From Amphiplicatus sp046296195 (GTDB lineage: Bacteria; Pseudomonadota; Alphaproteobacteria; Caulobacterales; Parvularculaceae): 34,644 bases of DNA. The translations under genes and the position numbers were made by a program. Where the stretch lies: the NCBI GenBank assembly GCA_046296195.1, contig JBKBLR010000030.1:1-34644 (forward strand), given 5' to 3'. The stretch's first letter is position 1; each line of letters begins with the position of its first letter. The notes under the pieces are model-generated. The model was not told the DNA's origin. It searched no databases and saw only the letters and a list, made by a program, of their open reading frames with translations. Shown here piece after piece: positions 26,363-34,528 of this stretch.

Positions 26363-27364
26363 ATGCACTTTCATGAATCCGCCCTGTCGGCGATCGGCCA
26401 GACGCCGCTCATCAAATTGAAGCGCGCCTCGGAAGAGACCGGCTGCAACATCCTCGGCAAGGCCGAGTTTCTCAATCCCGGCCAGTCGGTGAAGGACCGC
26501 GCCGCGCTCGGCATCATCCGCGACGCCGAGGCGCGCGGCGCGCTTCAGCCGGGCGGCGTCATCGTCGAAGGAACCGCCGGCAACACCGGCATCGGCCTCG
26601 CCCTCGTCGGCGGCGTGCTCGGCTACAAGGTGAAGATCGTCATGCCGCGCACCCAGAGCGAGGAGAAGAAGCTCGCCGTGCGCCTGCTCGGCGCCGATCT
26701 CATCGAGGTCGACGCAGTCGCCTATACGAATGAGAATCACTACGTCCATTACTCGCGCCGCCTCGCGGAGGAGCTGGCGCGGAGCGAGCCGCATGGTGCG
26801 ATCTGGGCGAACCAGTTCGACAACACCGCGAACCGCGATACGCATTACCGCACGACCGGCGCCGAAATCTGGAACCAGACCGACGGCGCCGTCGACGGCT
26901 TCACCTGCGCCGTCGGCTCGGGCGGCACGCTCGCCGGCGTCACGATCGCGCTCAAGGAACGCAATCCGGAGGTCCGCTGCGCGCTCACCGATCCAATGGG
27001 CGCCAAGCTCTACAGCTGGGTCAAGACCGGCGAGCTCGTCGCCGAAGGCTCGTCGATCACCGAAGGCATCGGGCAGGGGCGCGTCACCGCCAATCTCGAA
27101 GGGCTTTCCTTCGACGACGCCTATCGGGTCGAAGACCCTGAAGCACTCGAGATCATCTTCCGCCTTGCGCAGGAAGAAGGGCTTTGCCTCGGCGGCTCTT
27201 CCGGGATCAACATCGCCGGCGCGATGCGCCTTGCGCGCGACCTCGGTCCTGGATCGACGATCGTCACCATCCTGTGCGATTACGGCAACCGCTATGCCTC
27301 GAAGCTCTACAATCCGGACTTCCTGCGCTCGAAGGGCCTGCCTACGCCGCCCTGGATGGCGTGA
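26363..27364 (+). CDS. cysK: Cysteine synthase A (O-acetylserine sulfhydrylase)
   Basis: CysK makes cysteine from O-acetylserine and sulfide with PLP in the cytoplasm. The 333-residue product has the PLP lysine Lys44 in NPGQSVKDRAAL, the substrate loop EGTAGNTGIGLA, the VGSGGTLAGV phosphate-binding loop and the LGGSSGINIAGA C-terminal motif. The start at 26363 follows CCGGAGACC with good spacing and matches the alphaproteobacterial N-terminus MHFHESALSAIGQTPLI; an ATG at 26309 would add 18 unrelated residues. It is the first gene of a sulfur amino acid cluster, followed after 6 bp by a sulfurtransferase. Confidence 0.94.
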   Translation: MHFHESALSAIGQTPLIKLKRASEETGCNILGKAEFLNPGQSVKDRAALGIIRDAEARGALQPGGVIVEGTAGNTGIGLALVGGVLGYKVKIVMPRTQSEEKKLAVRLLGADLIEVDAVAYTNENHYVHYSRRLAEELARSEPHGAIWANQFDNTANRDTHYRTTGAEIWNQTDGAVDGFTCAVGSGGTLAGVTIALKERNPEVRCALTDPMGAKLYSWVKTGELVAEGSSITEGIGQGRVTANLEGLSFDDAYRVEDPEALEIIFRLAQEEGLCLGGSSGINIAGAMRLARDLGPGSTIVTILCDYGNRYASKLYNPDFLRSKGLPTPPWMA

Positions 27365-27370
27365 GCGCTG

Positions 27371-28234
27371 ATGGCGTCGGGCTTTCCCTATCCGCTCGTC
27401 CCGACGCAGTGGCTTGCGGGCGATCTCGGCGCGCCGGATCTGCGCGTCATCGACGCTTCCTGGCGCATGCCCGGCAATCCGCCCGCAATCGAGGATCACC
27501 GCCGGCGACGGATTCCCGGCGCGGTTCATTTCGATCTCGACCTCATCGCCGACCGCACGAGCGACCTGCCGCATATGCTGCCCTCGCCGGCGCAATTCGC
27601 CGCCGCCGTCGGCGCGCTCGGCGTTGCGGCGGACGACCGCGTCGTCATCTATGACGACGCCGGGATCTTCTCGGCGCCGCGCGTCTGGTGGACGTTCCGG
27701 GCGATGGGCCATGAGCGGGTTTCGGTGCTCGACGGCGGGCTGCCCAAATGGCTGCGCGAAGGCCGCCCGGTTGAAAGCGGCGAGGCCTCGCCCGCGGCCG
27801 TCTCCTATCGCCTTGGCCGTCTGCGCCCGCTCGCCCGCACGCATCATGACGTTCGCGCCGCGCTTGCCGCTCGGTCCGCCGCCGTCATCGACGCCCGCCC
27901 CGCCGCGCGCTTCGGCGCTAGCGCGCCGGAGCCGCGCCCTGGCCTCCGGCGCGGGGCGATGCCCGGCGCGCGGAACCTTCCGTACACGGAAATGATCGCC
28001 GCCGATGGAACGCTGAAGCCGCTGGCGGAGCTGCGCGCCCTCTTCGCCGCTGCGGGCGCAGCGCCCGGCGCCGAGGTCATCGCCACCTGCGGGTCGGGGG
28101 TGACCGCCGCAGCGCTCGCCCTCGCGCTCGAAGCGATCGGCGCGCCCGCGGTCGGCCTCTATGACGGCTCCTGGGCCGAATGGGGCCGCGAAGCGAACGA
28201 ACCGGCGATGTTTCCGGTCGAGCCTCCGGCATGA
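27371..28234 (+). CDS. sseA: 3-mercaptopyruvate / thiosulfate sulfurtransferase
   Basis: The 287-residue product has two rhodanese domains. The first (about 1-150) includes LRVIDASWRMPG, RRIPGAVHFDLDLIAD and VVIYDDAGIFSAPRVWW. The second (about 160-285) includes the RRGAMPGARNLPY stretch and the active loop CGSGVTAAAL with the sulfur-accepting Cys. The CGSGVT loop is the form seen in SseA-type 3-mercaptopyruvate sulfurtransferases. It moves sulfur from mercaptopyruvate to thiol acceptors and can yield sulfide. It begins 6 bp after cysK, and its TGA overlaps the ATG of the acetyltransferase gene (28231-28234), so the cluster is a translationally coupled operon. Confidence 0.93.
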   Translation: MASGFPYPLVPTQWLAGDLGAPDLRVIDASWRMPGNPPAIEDHRRRRIPGAVHFDLDLIADRTSDLPHMLPSPAQFAAAVGALGVAADDRVVIYDDAGIFSAPRVWWTFRAMGHERVSVLDGGLPKWLREGRPVESGEASPAAVSYRLGRLRPLARTHHDVRAALAARSAAVIDARPAARFGASAPEPRPGLRRGAMPGARNLPYTEMIAADGTLKPLAELRALFAAAGAAPGAEVIATCGSGVTAAALALALEAIGAPAVGLYDGSWAEWGREANEPAMFPVEPPA

Positions 28235-28773
28235 TCATGAAGCCCGTCGAGGTCGTCATCACCTATCTTCGCCAGACCGGGCGTCCGCGCTATGCGCCGC
28301 AAGCAAGGCCGCCCGGCAAGGCGTCGATCCTGCGCGCCGAGACCCCGCCTGTTCATTTCTACCGCTATTTGTATGACCTCGTGGGACGGCCGTGGAACTG
28401 GGTGACGCGCAAGGCGCTCGACGACGCCGCCCTCGCCGCCATCATTCACGATCCGCGCACGCATCTTTATGTGCTTTACGTCGGCGGCGTCCCGGCCGGC
28501 ATGTGCGAGATCGACGCCATGCGCCCGCCCGTCGCCGAGATTCGGTTCTTCGGCCTTGCGCCTGACTTCATCGGCAAGGGCTATGGACGCTATTTCCTTG
28601 CAAACGCCATCGACCTCGCCTGGGCGACGAACCCCTCTGAGGTCAGGATCGAGACCTGCACGCTCGACCATCCGGCCGCCCTGCCGCTTTACCAGAAGTT
28701 CGGATTCGCCGTATTCGACCAGCAAAAGGGCGTCGTTGATCTCGCCGATGCAGAAGGCTCGTCAGGGCGGTGA
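28231..28773 (+). CDS. GNAT-family N-acetyltransferase
   Basis: The 180-residue product has a GNAT acetyltransferase fold. It shows the FYRYLYDLVGRPWNWVTRK region, a beta-4 strand AEIRFFGLAPDFIGKGYGRYF containing the acetyl-CoA pyrophosphate loop (GKGYGR), and the late ALPLYQKFGFAVFDQQKG segment. The acceptor is not known. The start at 28231 is an ATGA overlap with the sseA stop, and the stop TGA overlaps the GTG start of metC. Being sealed between sseA and metC with overlaps on both sides, it may act on an amino acid or thiol of the same pathway, but this is inference. Confidence 0.9.
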   Translation: MIMKPVEVVITYLRQTGRPRYAPQARPPGKASILRAETPPVHFYRYLYDLVGRPWNWVTRKALDDAALAAIIHDPRTHLYVLYVGGVPAGMCEIDAMRPPVAEIRFFGLAPDFIGKGYGRYFLANAIDLAWATNPSEVRIETCTLDHPAALPLYQKFGFAVFDQQKGVVDLADAEGSSGR

Positions 28774-29930
28774 AGGAACCGACGAAACTCGTCGCCGCGG
28801 GCCGCCCGAAGAAGCGGCCGCATCACCCGGTGAACCCGCCGGTCGAGCGCGCCTCGACCTATCTCTTCCCGACCTATGACGATTTCATCGAGGGCGGACG
28901 CAACATCGTTTACGGACGATTGGGCGGGCCGACGCACCGCGCGCTCGAAGACGCGATCACGGCGCTGGAGGGCGGGGTTGAAACCCGCCTTGCGCCGTCC
29001 GGCCTGCAGGCGGTCAACGCGGCGCTTCTCGCCTTCCTGCGCGCCGGCGACAAAATCCTCGTCGCCGACTCCGCCTATGATCCGACACGGAAGTTCTGCG
29101 AGCGCTTTCTCGCCCGCTTCGGCGTCGCGACGGCGTTCTACGATCCCATGATCGGCGGCGGCATCGCCGACCTCATCACGCCGCAGGTGAAGGCGATCTT
29201 CGCGGAGTCGCCGGGCTCGCTCACCTTCGAGGTTCAGGACGTGCCGGCGCTCGCGCAGGCCGCGCGCGCGCATGGCGTCCGGCTGATCGTTGACAACACC
29301 TGGTCCGCCGGCGTTCATTTCAAGCCGCTCGCCGCCGGCGCCCATGTCAGCGTTCAGGCGGGGACGAAATATCTCTCCGGCCATTCGGACTGCCTCATCG
29401 GGTCGATCAGCTCGGCGGATGAGGAAACGGCGGGGCTCGTCTTCCAGGCGCTTCTCCAGCTCGGCGCCAATGTCTCGGCGGACGACGCCTATCTGACCTT
29501 GCGCGGCATGCGCACGCTCGCCGCGCGCCTGCCGGTGCACGAGGCGAATGGCCTGGCGCTGGCGAAATGGCTCGCCAAGCGCCCGGAGGTCGAGCGGGTG
29601 CTGCACCCGGCCATCAAAGGCGCGCCGGGGCACGCTGTGTGGAAGCGCGATTTCACCGGCGCCTCCGGCCTCTTCGGCGTCGTCCTGAAGCCCGTCGCCA
29701 AGCCGGCGCTGAAGGCCTTTTTCAACGCCCTCCGGCATTTCGGCATGGGCTTTTCCTGGGGCGGGTTCGAGAGCCTTTGCGTGCATGTTCATCCGGAGAA
29801 GAACCGGTCGGCGACGCGCTGGACGGCGGAGGGACCGGTCTTGCGCTTTCACGCCGGGCTTGAACATATCGACGATCTTGTCGCCGATCTCGAGCACGCC
29901 TTCGCGGCGATGCGCGCCGTCAAAGGGTGA
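28770..29930 (+). CDS. metC: Cystathionine beta-lyase
   Basis: The PLP enzyme cleaves cystathionine to homocysteine, pyruvate and ammonia on the way to methionine. The 386-residue product has the Cys/Met metabolism PLP-domain: YGRLGGPTHRALEDAITALEGG, LAPSGLQAVNAALLAF, LIVDNTWSAGVHFKPL, and the Schiff-base Lys200 in AGTKYLSGHSDCLIGSI. The C-terminal GFSWGGFESLCVHVHP fits the beta-lyase branch. The start is GTG at 28770, overlapping the stop of the acetyltransferase gene as GTGA. The PEGA gene starts 8 bp after its stop, so it ends or nearly ends the operon. Confidence 0.94.
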   Translation: MKEPTKLVAAGRPKKRPHHPVNPPVERASTYLFPTYDDFIEGGRNIVYGRLGGPTHRALEDAITALEGGVETRLAPSGLQAVNAALLAFLRAGDKILVADSAYDPTRKFCERFLARFGVATAFYDPMIGGGIADLITPQVKAIFAESPGSLTFEVQDVPALAQAARAHGVRLIVDNTWSAGVHFKPLAAGAHVSVQAGTKYLSGHSDCLIGSISSADEETAGLVFQALLQLGANVSADDAYLTLRGMRTLAARLPVHEANGLALAKWLAKRPEVERVLHPAIKGAPGHAVWKRDFTGASGLFGVVLKPVAKPALKAFFNALRHFGMGFSWGGFESLCVHVHPEKNRSATRWTAEGPVLRFHAGLEHIDDLVADLEHAFAAMRAVKG

Positions 29931-29938
29931 GGAGTCCA

Positions 29939-30238
29939 ATGCGCCTTTCGGTCATCACCGCTGGTCTCTGCCTCGCCGCCTGCGCGACGCCGACGGGGCC
30001 GCAGATCGTCCTCGTCGAAACGGACCCCGCCGGCGCGCTCGTGCGCGTCGAAGGGTTCGGCGAGTGCGAGAGCCCCTGCCGGATCGAAATCGACGCCCCG
30101 CGCAATCTGACGATCGGCAAGGCCGGCTATGAGGCGCAGCGCATCGTCATCAAGCCGGGCGACAGGACGGTGCGCCTCACCCTGAAGCTCGCGGCGCCGA
30201 CGACGACGGTCGATCAGCAGAAACTCCCCGATCTCTGA
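29939..30238 (+). CDS. Small PEGA-domain lipoprotein
   Basis: The 99-residue product has a short signal peptide with lipobox CLAAC (Cys15), so it should be a membrane-anchored envelope lipoprotein. The rest is one PEGA-type domain of about 65 residues: IVLVETDPAGALVRVEG, the ESPCRIEI segment, the LTIGKAGYEAQRIVIKPGD turn and a TVRLTLKL strand. A further Cys pair (ECESPC) may form a disulfide. PEGA domains are thought to bind surface polysaccharide or protein; the role here is unknown. GAGGAG precedes the ATG at 29939. It is probably transcribed with metC and is convergent with tRNA-Arg. Confidence 0.85.
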   Translation: MRLSVITAGLCLAACATPTGPQIVLVETDPAGALVRVEGFGECESPCRIEIDAPRNLTIGKAGYEAQRIVIKPGDRTVRLTLKLAAPTTTVDQQKLPDL

Positions 30239-30241
30239 TGA

Positions 30242-30318
30242 TGGCGACCCCGGCAGGACTTGAACCTGCGACATCCCGCTTAGAAGGCGGGTGCTCTATC
30301 CAGCTGAGCTACGGGGTC
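30242..30318 (-). tRNA. tRNA-Arg (anticodon TCT)
   Basis: Minus-strand cloverleaf of 77 nt with encoded CCA. The acceptor stem is GACCCCG paired with CGGGGTC. The D arm is AGCTCAGCTGGATAGAGC. The anticodon stem-loop is CCGCC-TTCTAA-GCGG with anticodon TCT. The T arm is CAGG-TTCAAGT-CCTG. The discriminator base is G, followed by CCA. Confidence 0.97.
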
Positions 30319-30326
30319 AGAGCGGT

Positions 30327-30635
30327 TCAATGCGTCCACGGCTTGCGGCGGCGGAAGGCGAAATTGTCCGAATAGGCCTTCGGAACCGGACGCGCTTCGG
30401 ACGCTTCCGTAACGGAATAGGGAATGTTCCTGCTTTCGGCGTAGCTTACCGCCGCATTCTTGCTGTCGAAAATTAGCCGCACCTGGCCGGCCGTCGTGTC
30501 GGCGGTCGAGGTCCAGCCCATCAAGGGATCGATCTGGCGCGCCGCCGTCGCCTCGAATTCGAGCACCCAATGGTCCGACTTGCCCTTGCCCGACTGCATC
30601 GCCGTCTTGGCCGGCTGGTAGATGCGCGCGAACAT
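30327..30635 (-). CDS. NADH dehydrogenase accessory subunit, NDUFS4-like (ETC complex I subunit)
   Basis: The 102-residue protein belongs to the NDUFS4 / 18 kDa family of complex I supernumerary subunits, which in Bacteria is found mostly in Alphaproteobacteria. It shows the family blocks MFARIYQPAKTAMQSGK, HWVLEFE, DPLMGWTSTADT, VRLIFDSKNAAVSYAE and IPYSV. It is expected on the cytoplasmic side of the NADH:quinone oxidoreductase and has no signal peptide. The ATG at 30635 fits; an ATG at 30699 would read through tRNA-Pro. It sits between tRNA-Pro and tRNA-Arg on the same strand, with only 20 bp and 8 bp of separation, so the three may share a transcript. Confidence 0.93.
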   Translation of the reverse strand: MFARIYQPAKTAMQSGKGKSDHWVLEFEATAARQIDPLMGWTSTADTTAGQVRLIFDSKNAAVSYAESRNIPYSVTEASEARPVPKAYSDNFAFRRRKPWTH

Positions 30636-30655
30636 GAAAACCCTGCTCCGTCGAT

Positions 30656-30732
30656 TGGTCGGAGCGGCAGGATTCGAACCTGCGGCCCTCTGCTCCCAAA
30701 GCAGATGCGCTACCAGGCTGCGCTACGCTCCG
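30656..30732 (-). tRNA. tRNA-Pro (anticodon TGG)
   Basis: Minus-strand cloverleaf of 77 nt with encoded CCA. The acceptor stem is CGGAGCG with CGCTCCG. The D arm is AGCGCAGCCTGGTAGCGC. The anticodon stem-loop is TCTGC-TTTGGGA-GCAGA with anticodon TGG. The T arm is CGCAGG-TTCGAAT-CCTGC. The discriminator base is A. Confidence 0.97.
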
Positions 30733-30779
30733 ATCATTGGCGGGCTATGTGGCCAATGCCGGCGGCCAAGTAAAGGCGC

Positions 30780-31279
30780 TATTGCCTGAACATCGGGTGA
30801 CGGACGATGTCGCCCTCCCGAACGCCGAGCTCGGCGAACCGGCCGCCCCGCACTTCGAGGACTGCGACGACGTCCTCGCCCGACGGGATCGAGGCCAGCG
30901 ATCGCGGCGTCGTCATGGCGGCGATGCGCGCGATCCGGCCGCCCTCGGCGATGAACGCCATGTCGAGCGGGATCAGCGTGTTCTTCATCCACATCGAGAC
31001 GGGACGCGGCTCGGGGCCGAAATCGAACAGCATGCCGGCGTCGTCAGCAAGCTCGGTGCGGAACATCAGCCCTTGCGCGCGTTCTTCCTCGCTGCGGGCG
31101 AGCTCGATGCGGAAGCGGTGTTCGCGCTCGCCCGAGACGATCGTCAATATCTCTTCGGACGCCGCCGCGGGACTCGACGCCCCGTCGCGGGCGCAGGATG
31201 CGCCGGTCGCGAGCGCGAGCGCTGCAAACGCCAGCATGACCCGAAAGGCGCGGCTCACCGGGCTGAACTCGAATCGCAT
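30780..31279 (-). CDS. DUF192 family envelope protein
   Basis: The 166-residue product has a signal region (around MLAFAALALATGASC, with a Cys that could be a lipobox) and a DUF192 domain. The family signature is clear: RSEEERAQGLMFRTELADDAGMLF, then VSMWMKNTLIPLDMAFIAEGGRI, and the C-terminal VVAVLEVRGGRFAELGVREGD. Function is unknown. The start is given as ATG 31279; the ATG about 14 codons later, just before the hydrophobic core, would give a more compact lipoprotein signal. It lies 7 bp downstream of the cold-shock gene on the same strand, so the two form a probable operon, as often seen in Alphaproteobacteria. Confidence 0.88.
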
Positions 31280-31286
31280 GGGTGGA

Positions 31287-31832
31287 TCAGTTCTCGGGAT
31301 CGGGCCGGACTTCGATCGCGAGGAGGCCCTTGGACCCGGCGGCGAAGGAGACTTGAAGGCGCTGGCCCTGAATGACCTCGCCGAGCCCGCATTTCCTGAG
31401 CGTCTCCATGTGGATGAAGATGTCTTCGGTGCCCTCGCCGCGGGTCAGGAACCCGAAGCCCTTGGCGCGGTTGAACCATTTCACCACGGCGCGCTTGAAA
31501 TCGCCGGCCGGCGTCTGGCTCGCCACCAGCACCGGCGGCGTCAACGGCGTCGCGGTGCTGTCATCAATGCCGATTATCTTCGTCGCCTGGAGGCCCTTAG
31601 GCCGCCGCACGACCTGGCACTCGAACGTCGCGCCTTCCCGCGCGGTGGACCGTCCGGCTTCCTTCAGACAGGAGGAATGGATCAGGATATCGCCGCCGCC
31701 GTCCTTGGCGATCAGGAACCCGTAACCCTTCGTCGGGTCGAACCATTTCACGATGCCTTTGGTCGTGAAGCTCGGCTCGCCATTTCCCCCCGCTGGATCC
31801 GACTCCGGGACGCCCCCAGCCGATTCAGCCAT
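31287..31832 (-). CDS. Double cold-shock-domain protein
   Basis: The 181-residue product has two cold-shock domains, which bind single-stranded nucleic acid. The first (about 24-90) has GIVKWFDPTKGYGFL with RNP1-like KGYGFL and RNP2-like DILIHSS. The second (about 112-177) has AVVKWFNRAKGFGFL and DIFIHMETL. A Ser/Thr/Pro-rich linker joins them, and a flexible acidic and Gly-rich N-terminus precedes them. Tandem CSD proteins of this type are an alphaproteobacterial feature and act as RNA chaperones or regulators. GGGGA precedes ATG 31832. It leads a two-gene unit with the DUF192 gene. Confidence 0.93.
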   Translation of the reverse strand: MAESAGGVPESDPAGGNGEPSFTTKGIVKWFDPTKGYGFLIAKDGGGDILIHSSCLKEAGRSTAREGATFECQVVRRPKGLQATKIIGIDDSTATPLTPPVLVASQTPAGDFKRAVVKWFNRAKGFGFLTRGEGTEDIFIHMETLRKCGLGEVIQGQRLQVSFAAGSKGLLAIEVRPDPEN

Positions 31833-32057
31833 AAAGCCGTTTTCCCCATCTTTCGCCTGGCCGCCGCCTGCTCTCGCTCATTCGACCGCCCGCCGGGTTA
31901 GTTCAATCGCCCTAAAATGCCTGACTCGCCCTTCCTGACAAAGCCGGCCGCGGCCGGCACACGCAATGGAGGCTGAACCGGATGATGCACCAATTCAGCG
32001 ATTCCGTCTTCCTTTTTTTCCCCGATAGGTTGCAGCGCATGCCCCGCGGGCTTGCGC

Positions 32058-32510
32058 CTAGACGGACGCTTGCGCCCGGTAATCCGAAAGGAACTTCGAA
32101 ATCAGCAGCAGGAAAACTTCGAAGTCGGATTCGATGTTGCCGAGCGTGACCCCGCCGCTCGAATTCCTGTCCATCTGGATGACGACATCGCCGTCGCGGT
32201 CGATATAGGCCCGGCCAAACTTCACTTCGCTGTTGAATTTGCTCAGGAATTTATGCCCGCCCTCGCCAAGGCGCACATCGTCCAGGAACGTCATGTAGGA
32301 GACGTCGGCGTCCGAGCCGTCGACGGCGATGACCACCTTGTGCTCGCCGACATTGACCGACAGCATCTTGGGGTTGAGCTCGTTGACGTCATAACCCTTG
32401 GCGCCGATGGCGCTGGCGATCTGCGCCTTGGAAACGCCGGCCGCCGAAGCCGTCGCGACCGGCGCCGCCGCCATCAGCAGAGCCGCCGCGAATAGTGCCG
32501 CTGTTTTCAT
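32058..32510 (-). CDS. YbjN-domain exported protein
   Basis: The 150-residue product begins with a clear signal peptide (MKTAALFAAALLMAAAPVATASAAG) cleaved near residue 25. A YbjN-like domain follows: IASAIGAKGYDVNELNPKMLSV, KVVIAVDGSDADVSYMTFLDD, KFLSKFNSEVKFGRAYIDRDGDVVIQMDRN, and an acidic/aromatic NIESDFEVFLLLISKFLSDYRA end. This is the chaperone-like YbjN/type III secretion chaperone fold, but the exported version has no known role. The ATG at 32510 starts the signal; the frame is open upstream to 32840 but runs across tRNA-Glu, so the longer version is rejected. Confidence 0.83.
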   Translation of the reverse strand: MKTAALFAAALLMAAAPVATASAAGVSKAQIASAIGAKGYDVNELNPKMLSVNVGEHKVVIAVDGSDADVSYMTFLDDVRLGEGGHKFLSKFNSEVKFGRAYIDRDGDVVIQMDRNSSGGVTLGNIESDFEVFLLLISKFLSDYRAQASV

Positions 32511-32626
32511 CGAAACGCCCCTCAACGATCCCGACCCCAGAACATTAACTACACCGGAAACCGGGGCGAAAATCAATCGCGCCAAGGCCCGGGGGCTTAA
32601 AGTGTGATGAGAAAGCACGGCGCGAA

Positions 32627-32701
32627 TGGCAGGCCCTAGGGGAGTCGAACCCCTCTTTTCAGGTTGAAAACCTGACGTCCTAACCGATAGACGAAGGGCC
32701 C
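32627..32701 (-). tRNA. tRNA-Glu (anticodon TTC)
   Basis: Minus-strand cloverleaf of 75 nt with encoded CCA. The acceptor is GGGCCCT with AGGGCCT, so the first pair is a G-U wobble. The D arm is GTCTATCGGTTAGGAC. The anticodon stem-loop is CAGGT-TTTCAA-CCTG with anticodon TTC. The T arm is GGGG-TTCGACT-CCCC. The discriminator base is G. It lies 69 bp downstream of recJ on the same strand. Confidence 0.95.
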
Positions 32702-32770
32702 GCGGCGTCGCGCGAGGGCGCTCTATAGGCGAGCCGGTCAAAGCGGCGCAAGTCTTTTTCATCGCCGGTT

Positions 32771-34528
32771 TCACGCTGTCTCCGGCGCCGGTTCGGCGGC
32801 GTCGACGATCTGGAACTGGGCCGCCTCGCCGCGCCGCCAATCATCGATCTTGATGCGTCCGGCAAGGTGCAGCCGGCCGCGGCCCTTAAGCATGTCGCCG
32901 AGCCTTTCGCCGTCGGCGCGGAAGGCGATGGCGCGCACGCGTTCCCCGTCAGGCCCGGCAAGCTCGCAGGCGATGTGCGCCCCGCCGACGAGGCGCGCGC
33001 TCAGAACGGACATCGACGAAAGCGCGAAAACGGGCTCGGGATTGCCGGGACCGAAGGGGCCGGCCGCCGCGATCATGCGGGCGTAGCGCGCCGAGACCGC
33101 TGTCGGCGCGAGCAGCGCGTCGATGTCGAGCCGCTGCGCTGCGATCGCGCGATCGACGTCGCTTCGCAGCGCCGCGTCGAGGAAGCCGTCGAGGTCGCCG
33201 AGACGGCCAGCCTCGGCGGTAAGGCCGGCCGCCATCGCGTGCCCGCCGCCGGCGATGACAACGCCGCTGGCGCGCGCAGCGCGGATGGCCGCGCCGATAT
33301 CGACGCCGTCGATCGACCGCGCCGAGCCCTTGGCGAGACCTGCTTCGACGCCGGCGATGATCGCCGGGCGCTGATAGCGATCCTTGAGGCGCCCGGCGAC
33401 GATGCCGACGACGCCGGGATGCCAGCCCTCGCCCGCCGCCACGATCACCGGACGCTCGTAAAGGCGGCGCGCCTCGACGAGCGCGATCGCTTCTTCCTGC
33501 ACGGCGCGTTCGATCGCCTGCCGCTCGGCGTTCATCACGTGGAGCCGGTCGGCGAGCGCCTCGCGCCTTTCCGCATCGTCCGTGGTCAGAAGATCGAAGG
33601 CGAGCCGCGCATGGCCGATGCGCCCCGCGGCGTTGATCCGCGGCCCGAGGAGGAAGCCGAGATCGAAGGCGGTCGCGGCGCCTTTCATGCCGGCCTTGCG
33701 GGCGAGCGCCTTGAGGCCCGGATTGCCGTCCCCGGCGAGGACCTTGAGCCCTTGCGCGGTGAGCACGCGGGCGAGGCCCGTCATCGGCATCACGTCGCAG
33801 ACAAGGCCGAGCGCGACGAGGTCGAGCAGGGTGCGCAGGTCGGGTTCCTTGCGCGCCTTGAAAAACCCGCGCACCCGCAGCGCCCGGTTGACGGCGACGA
33901 CGGCCATGAAGACGACGCCCGCGGCGGAGAGGAGCGTCAGCCCCGACCGGTCGTCCGGCCGGTTCGGATTGACGGTCGCATAGGCCCCGTTCGGCGGCGG
34001 CCCGTCCATCTGGTGATGATCGAGCACGACGATGTCGAGCCCCTCGGCGGCGGCCTCGGCGATCGCGTGATGGGCGGCGGCCCCGCAGTCGACGGTCAGG
34101 ATGAGGCGCGCGCCCTTTGCCTTCAGCGCACGGAACGCTTCGATCGTCGGGCCGTAGCCTTCGAGCAGCCGGTCCGGCAGGTAGACGGCGAGCCTCGCCC
34201 CGACCGCGTCGAAGTAAAGCTGAAGGATCGCCGCGCCGGAGGCGCCGTCGACGTCATAGTCGCCGAAAACGCCGCAGGTCTCGCCGGCGATGATCGCCGC
34301 TGCGATCCGGCCGGCGGCGCGATCCATGTCGGCAAGGGTCGAAGGGTCCGGAAGCGAGCTCTTCAGGGACGGGCTCAAGAATTCCGCCGCCGTCCCCGCC
34401 GTGACGCCGCGCGCCGCCAGCAGGCGCGCGATCTCGGGAGCCGACCCTGTCGCCGCCTCGATGCCCGCCGCCGCGACGGCATCAGCCGCGCGCAGCACCC
34501 AGCGCCGCCCCGAGGCCGGCGGACGCAT
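32771..34528 (-). CDS. recJ: Single-stranded-DNA-specific 5'-3' exonuclease RecJ
   Basis: RecJ degrades single-stranded DNA 5' to 3' in recombination and mismatch or fork repair. The 585-residue product has the DHH phosphoesterase motifs in order: GDYDVDG near residues 87-93, LTVDCGA, and VVLDHHQMDG near 168. GPRINAAGRIGHA, GWHPGVVGIVAGRL, and the DHHA1 motif GGGHAMAAG near 424 follow. The C-terminal OB region follows (GPFGPGNPEPVF near residue 490). All metal ligands are kept. ATG 34528 was taken as start; a TTG at 34537 adds three residues. Neither has a clear Shine-Dalgarno. The final 116 bp of the window upstream hold no gene that I can support. Confidence 0.96.
   Translation of the reverse strand: MRPPASGRRWVLRAADAVAAAGIEAATGSAPEIARLLAARGVTAGTAAEFLSPSLKSSLPDPSTLADMDRAAGRIAAAIIAGETCGVFGDYDVDGASGAAILQLYFDAVGARLAVYLPDRLLEGYGPTIEAFRALKAKGARLILTVDCGAAAHHAIAEAAAEGLDIVVLDHHQMDGPPPNGAYATVNPNRPDDRSGLTLLSAAGVVFMAVVAVNRALRVRGFFKARKEPDLRTLLDLVALGLVCDVMPMTGLARVLTAQGLKVLAGDGNPGLKALARKAGMKGAATAFDLGFLLGPRINAAGRIGHARLAFDLLTTDDAERREALADRLHVMNAERQAIERAVQEEAIALVEARRLYERPVIVAAGEGWHPGVVGIVAGRLKDRYQRPAIIAGVEAGLAKGSARSIDGVDIGAAIRAARASGVVIAGGGHAMAAGLTAEAGRLGDLDGFLDAALRSDVDRAIAAQRLDIDALLAPTAVSARYARMIAAAGPFGPGNPEPVFALSSMSVLSARLVGGAHIACELAGPDGERVRAIAFRADGERLGDMLKGRGRLHLAGRIKIDDWRRGEAAQFQIVDAAEPAPETA

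Noticed and set aside
31943..31958. 16-bp perfect palindrome of G and C only, upstream of the cold-shock gene
   Set aside because: Made only of GGCC/CGCG units in very GC-rich DNA, where such palindromes are common. It has no loop and only three T residues after it on the minus strand, so neither terminator nor operator is supported.
32511..32840. Upstream extension of the YbjN gene to 260 residues
   Set aside because: It would read through tRNA-Glu and lose the clear N-terminal signal peptide that starts at 32510.
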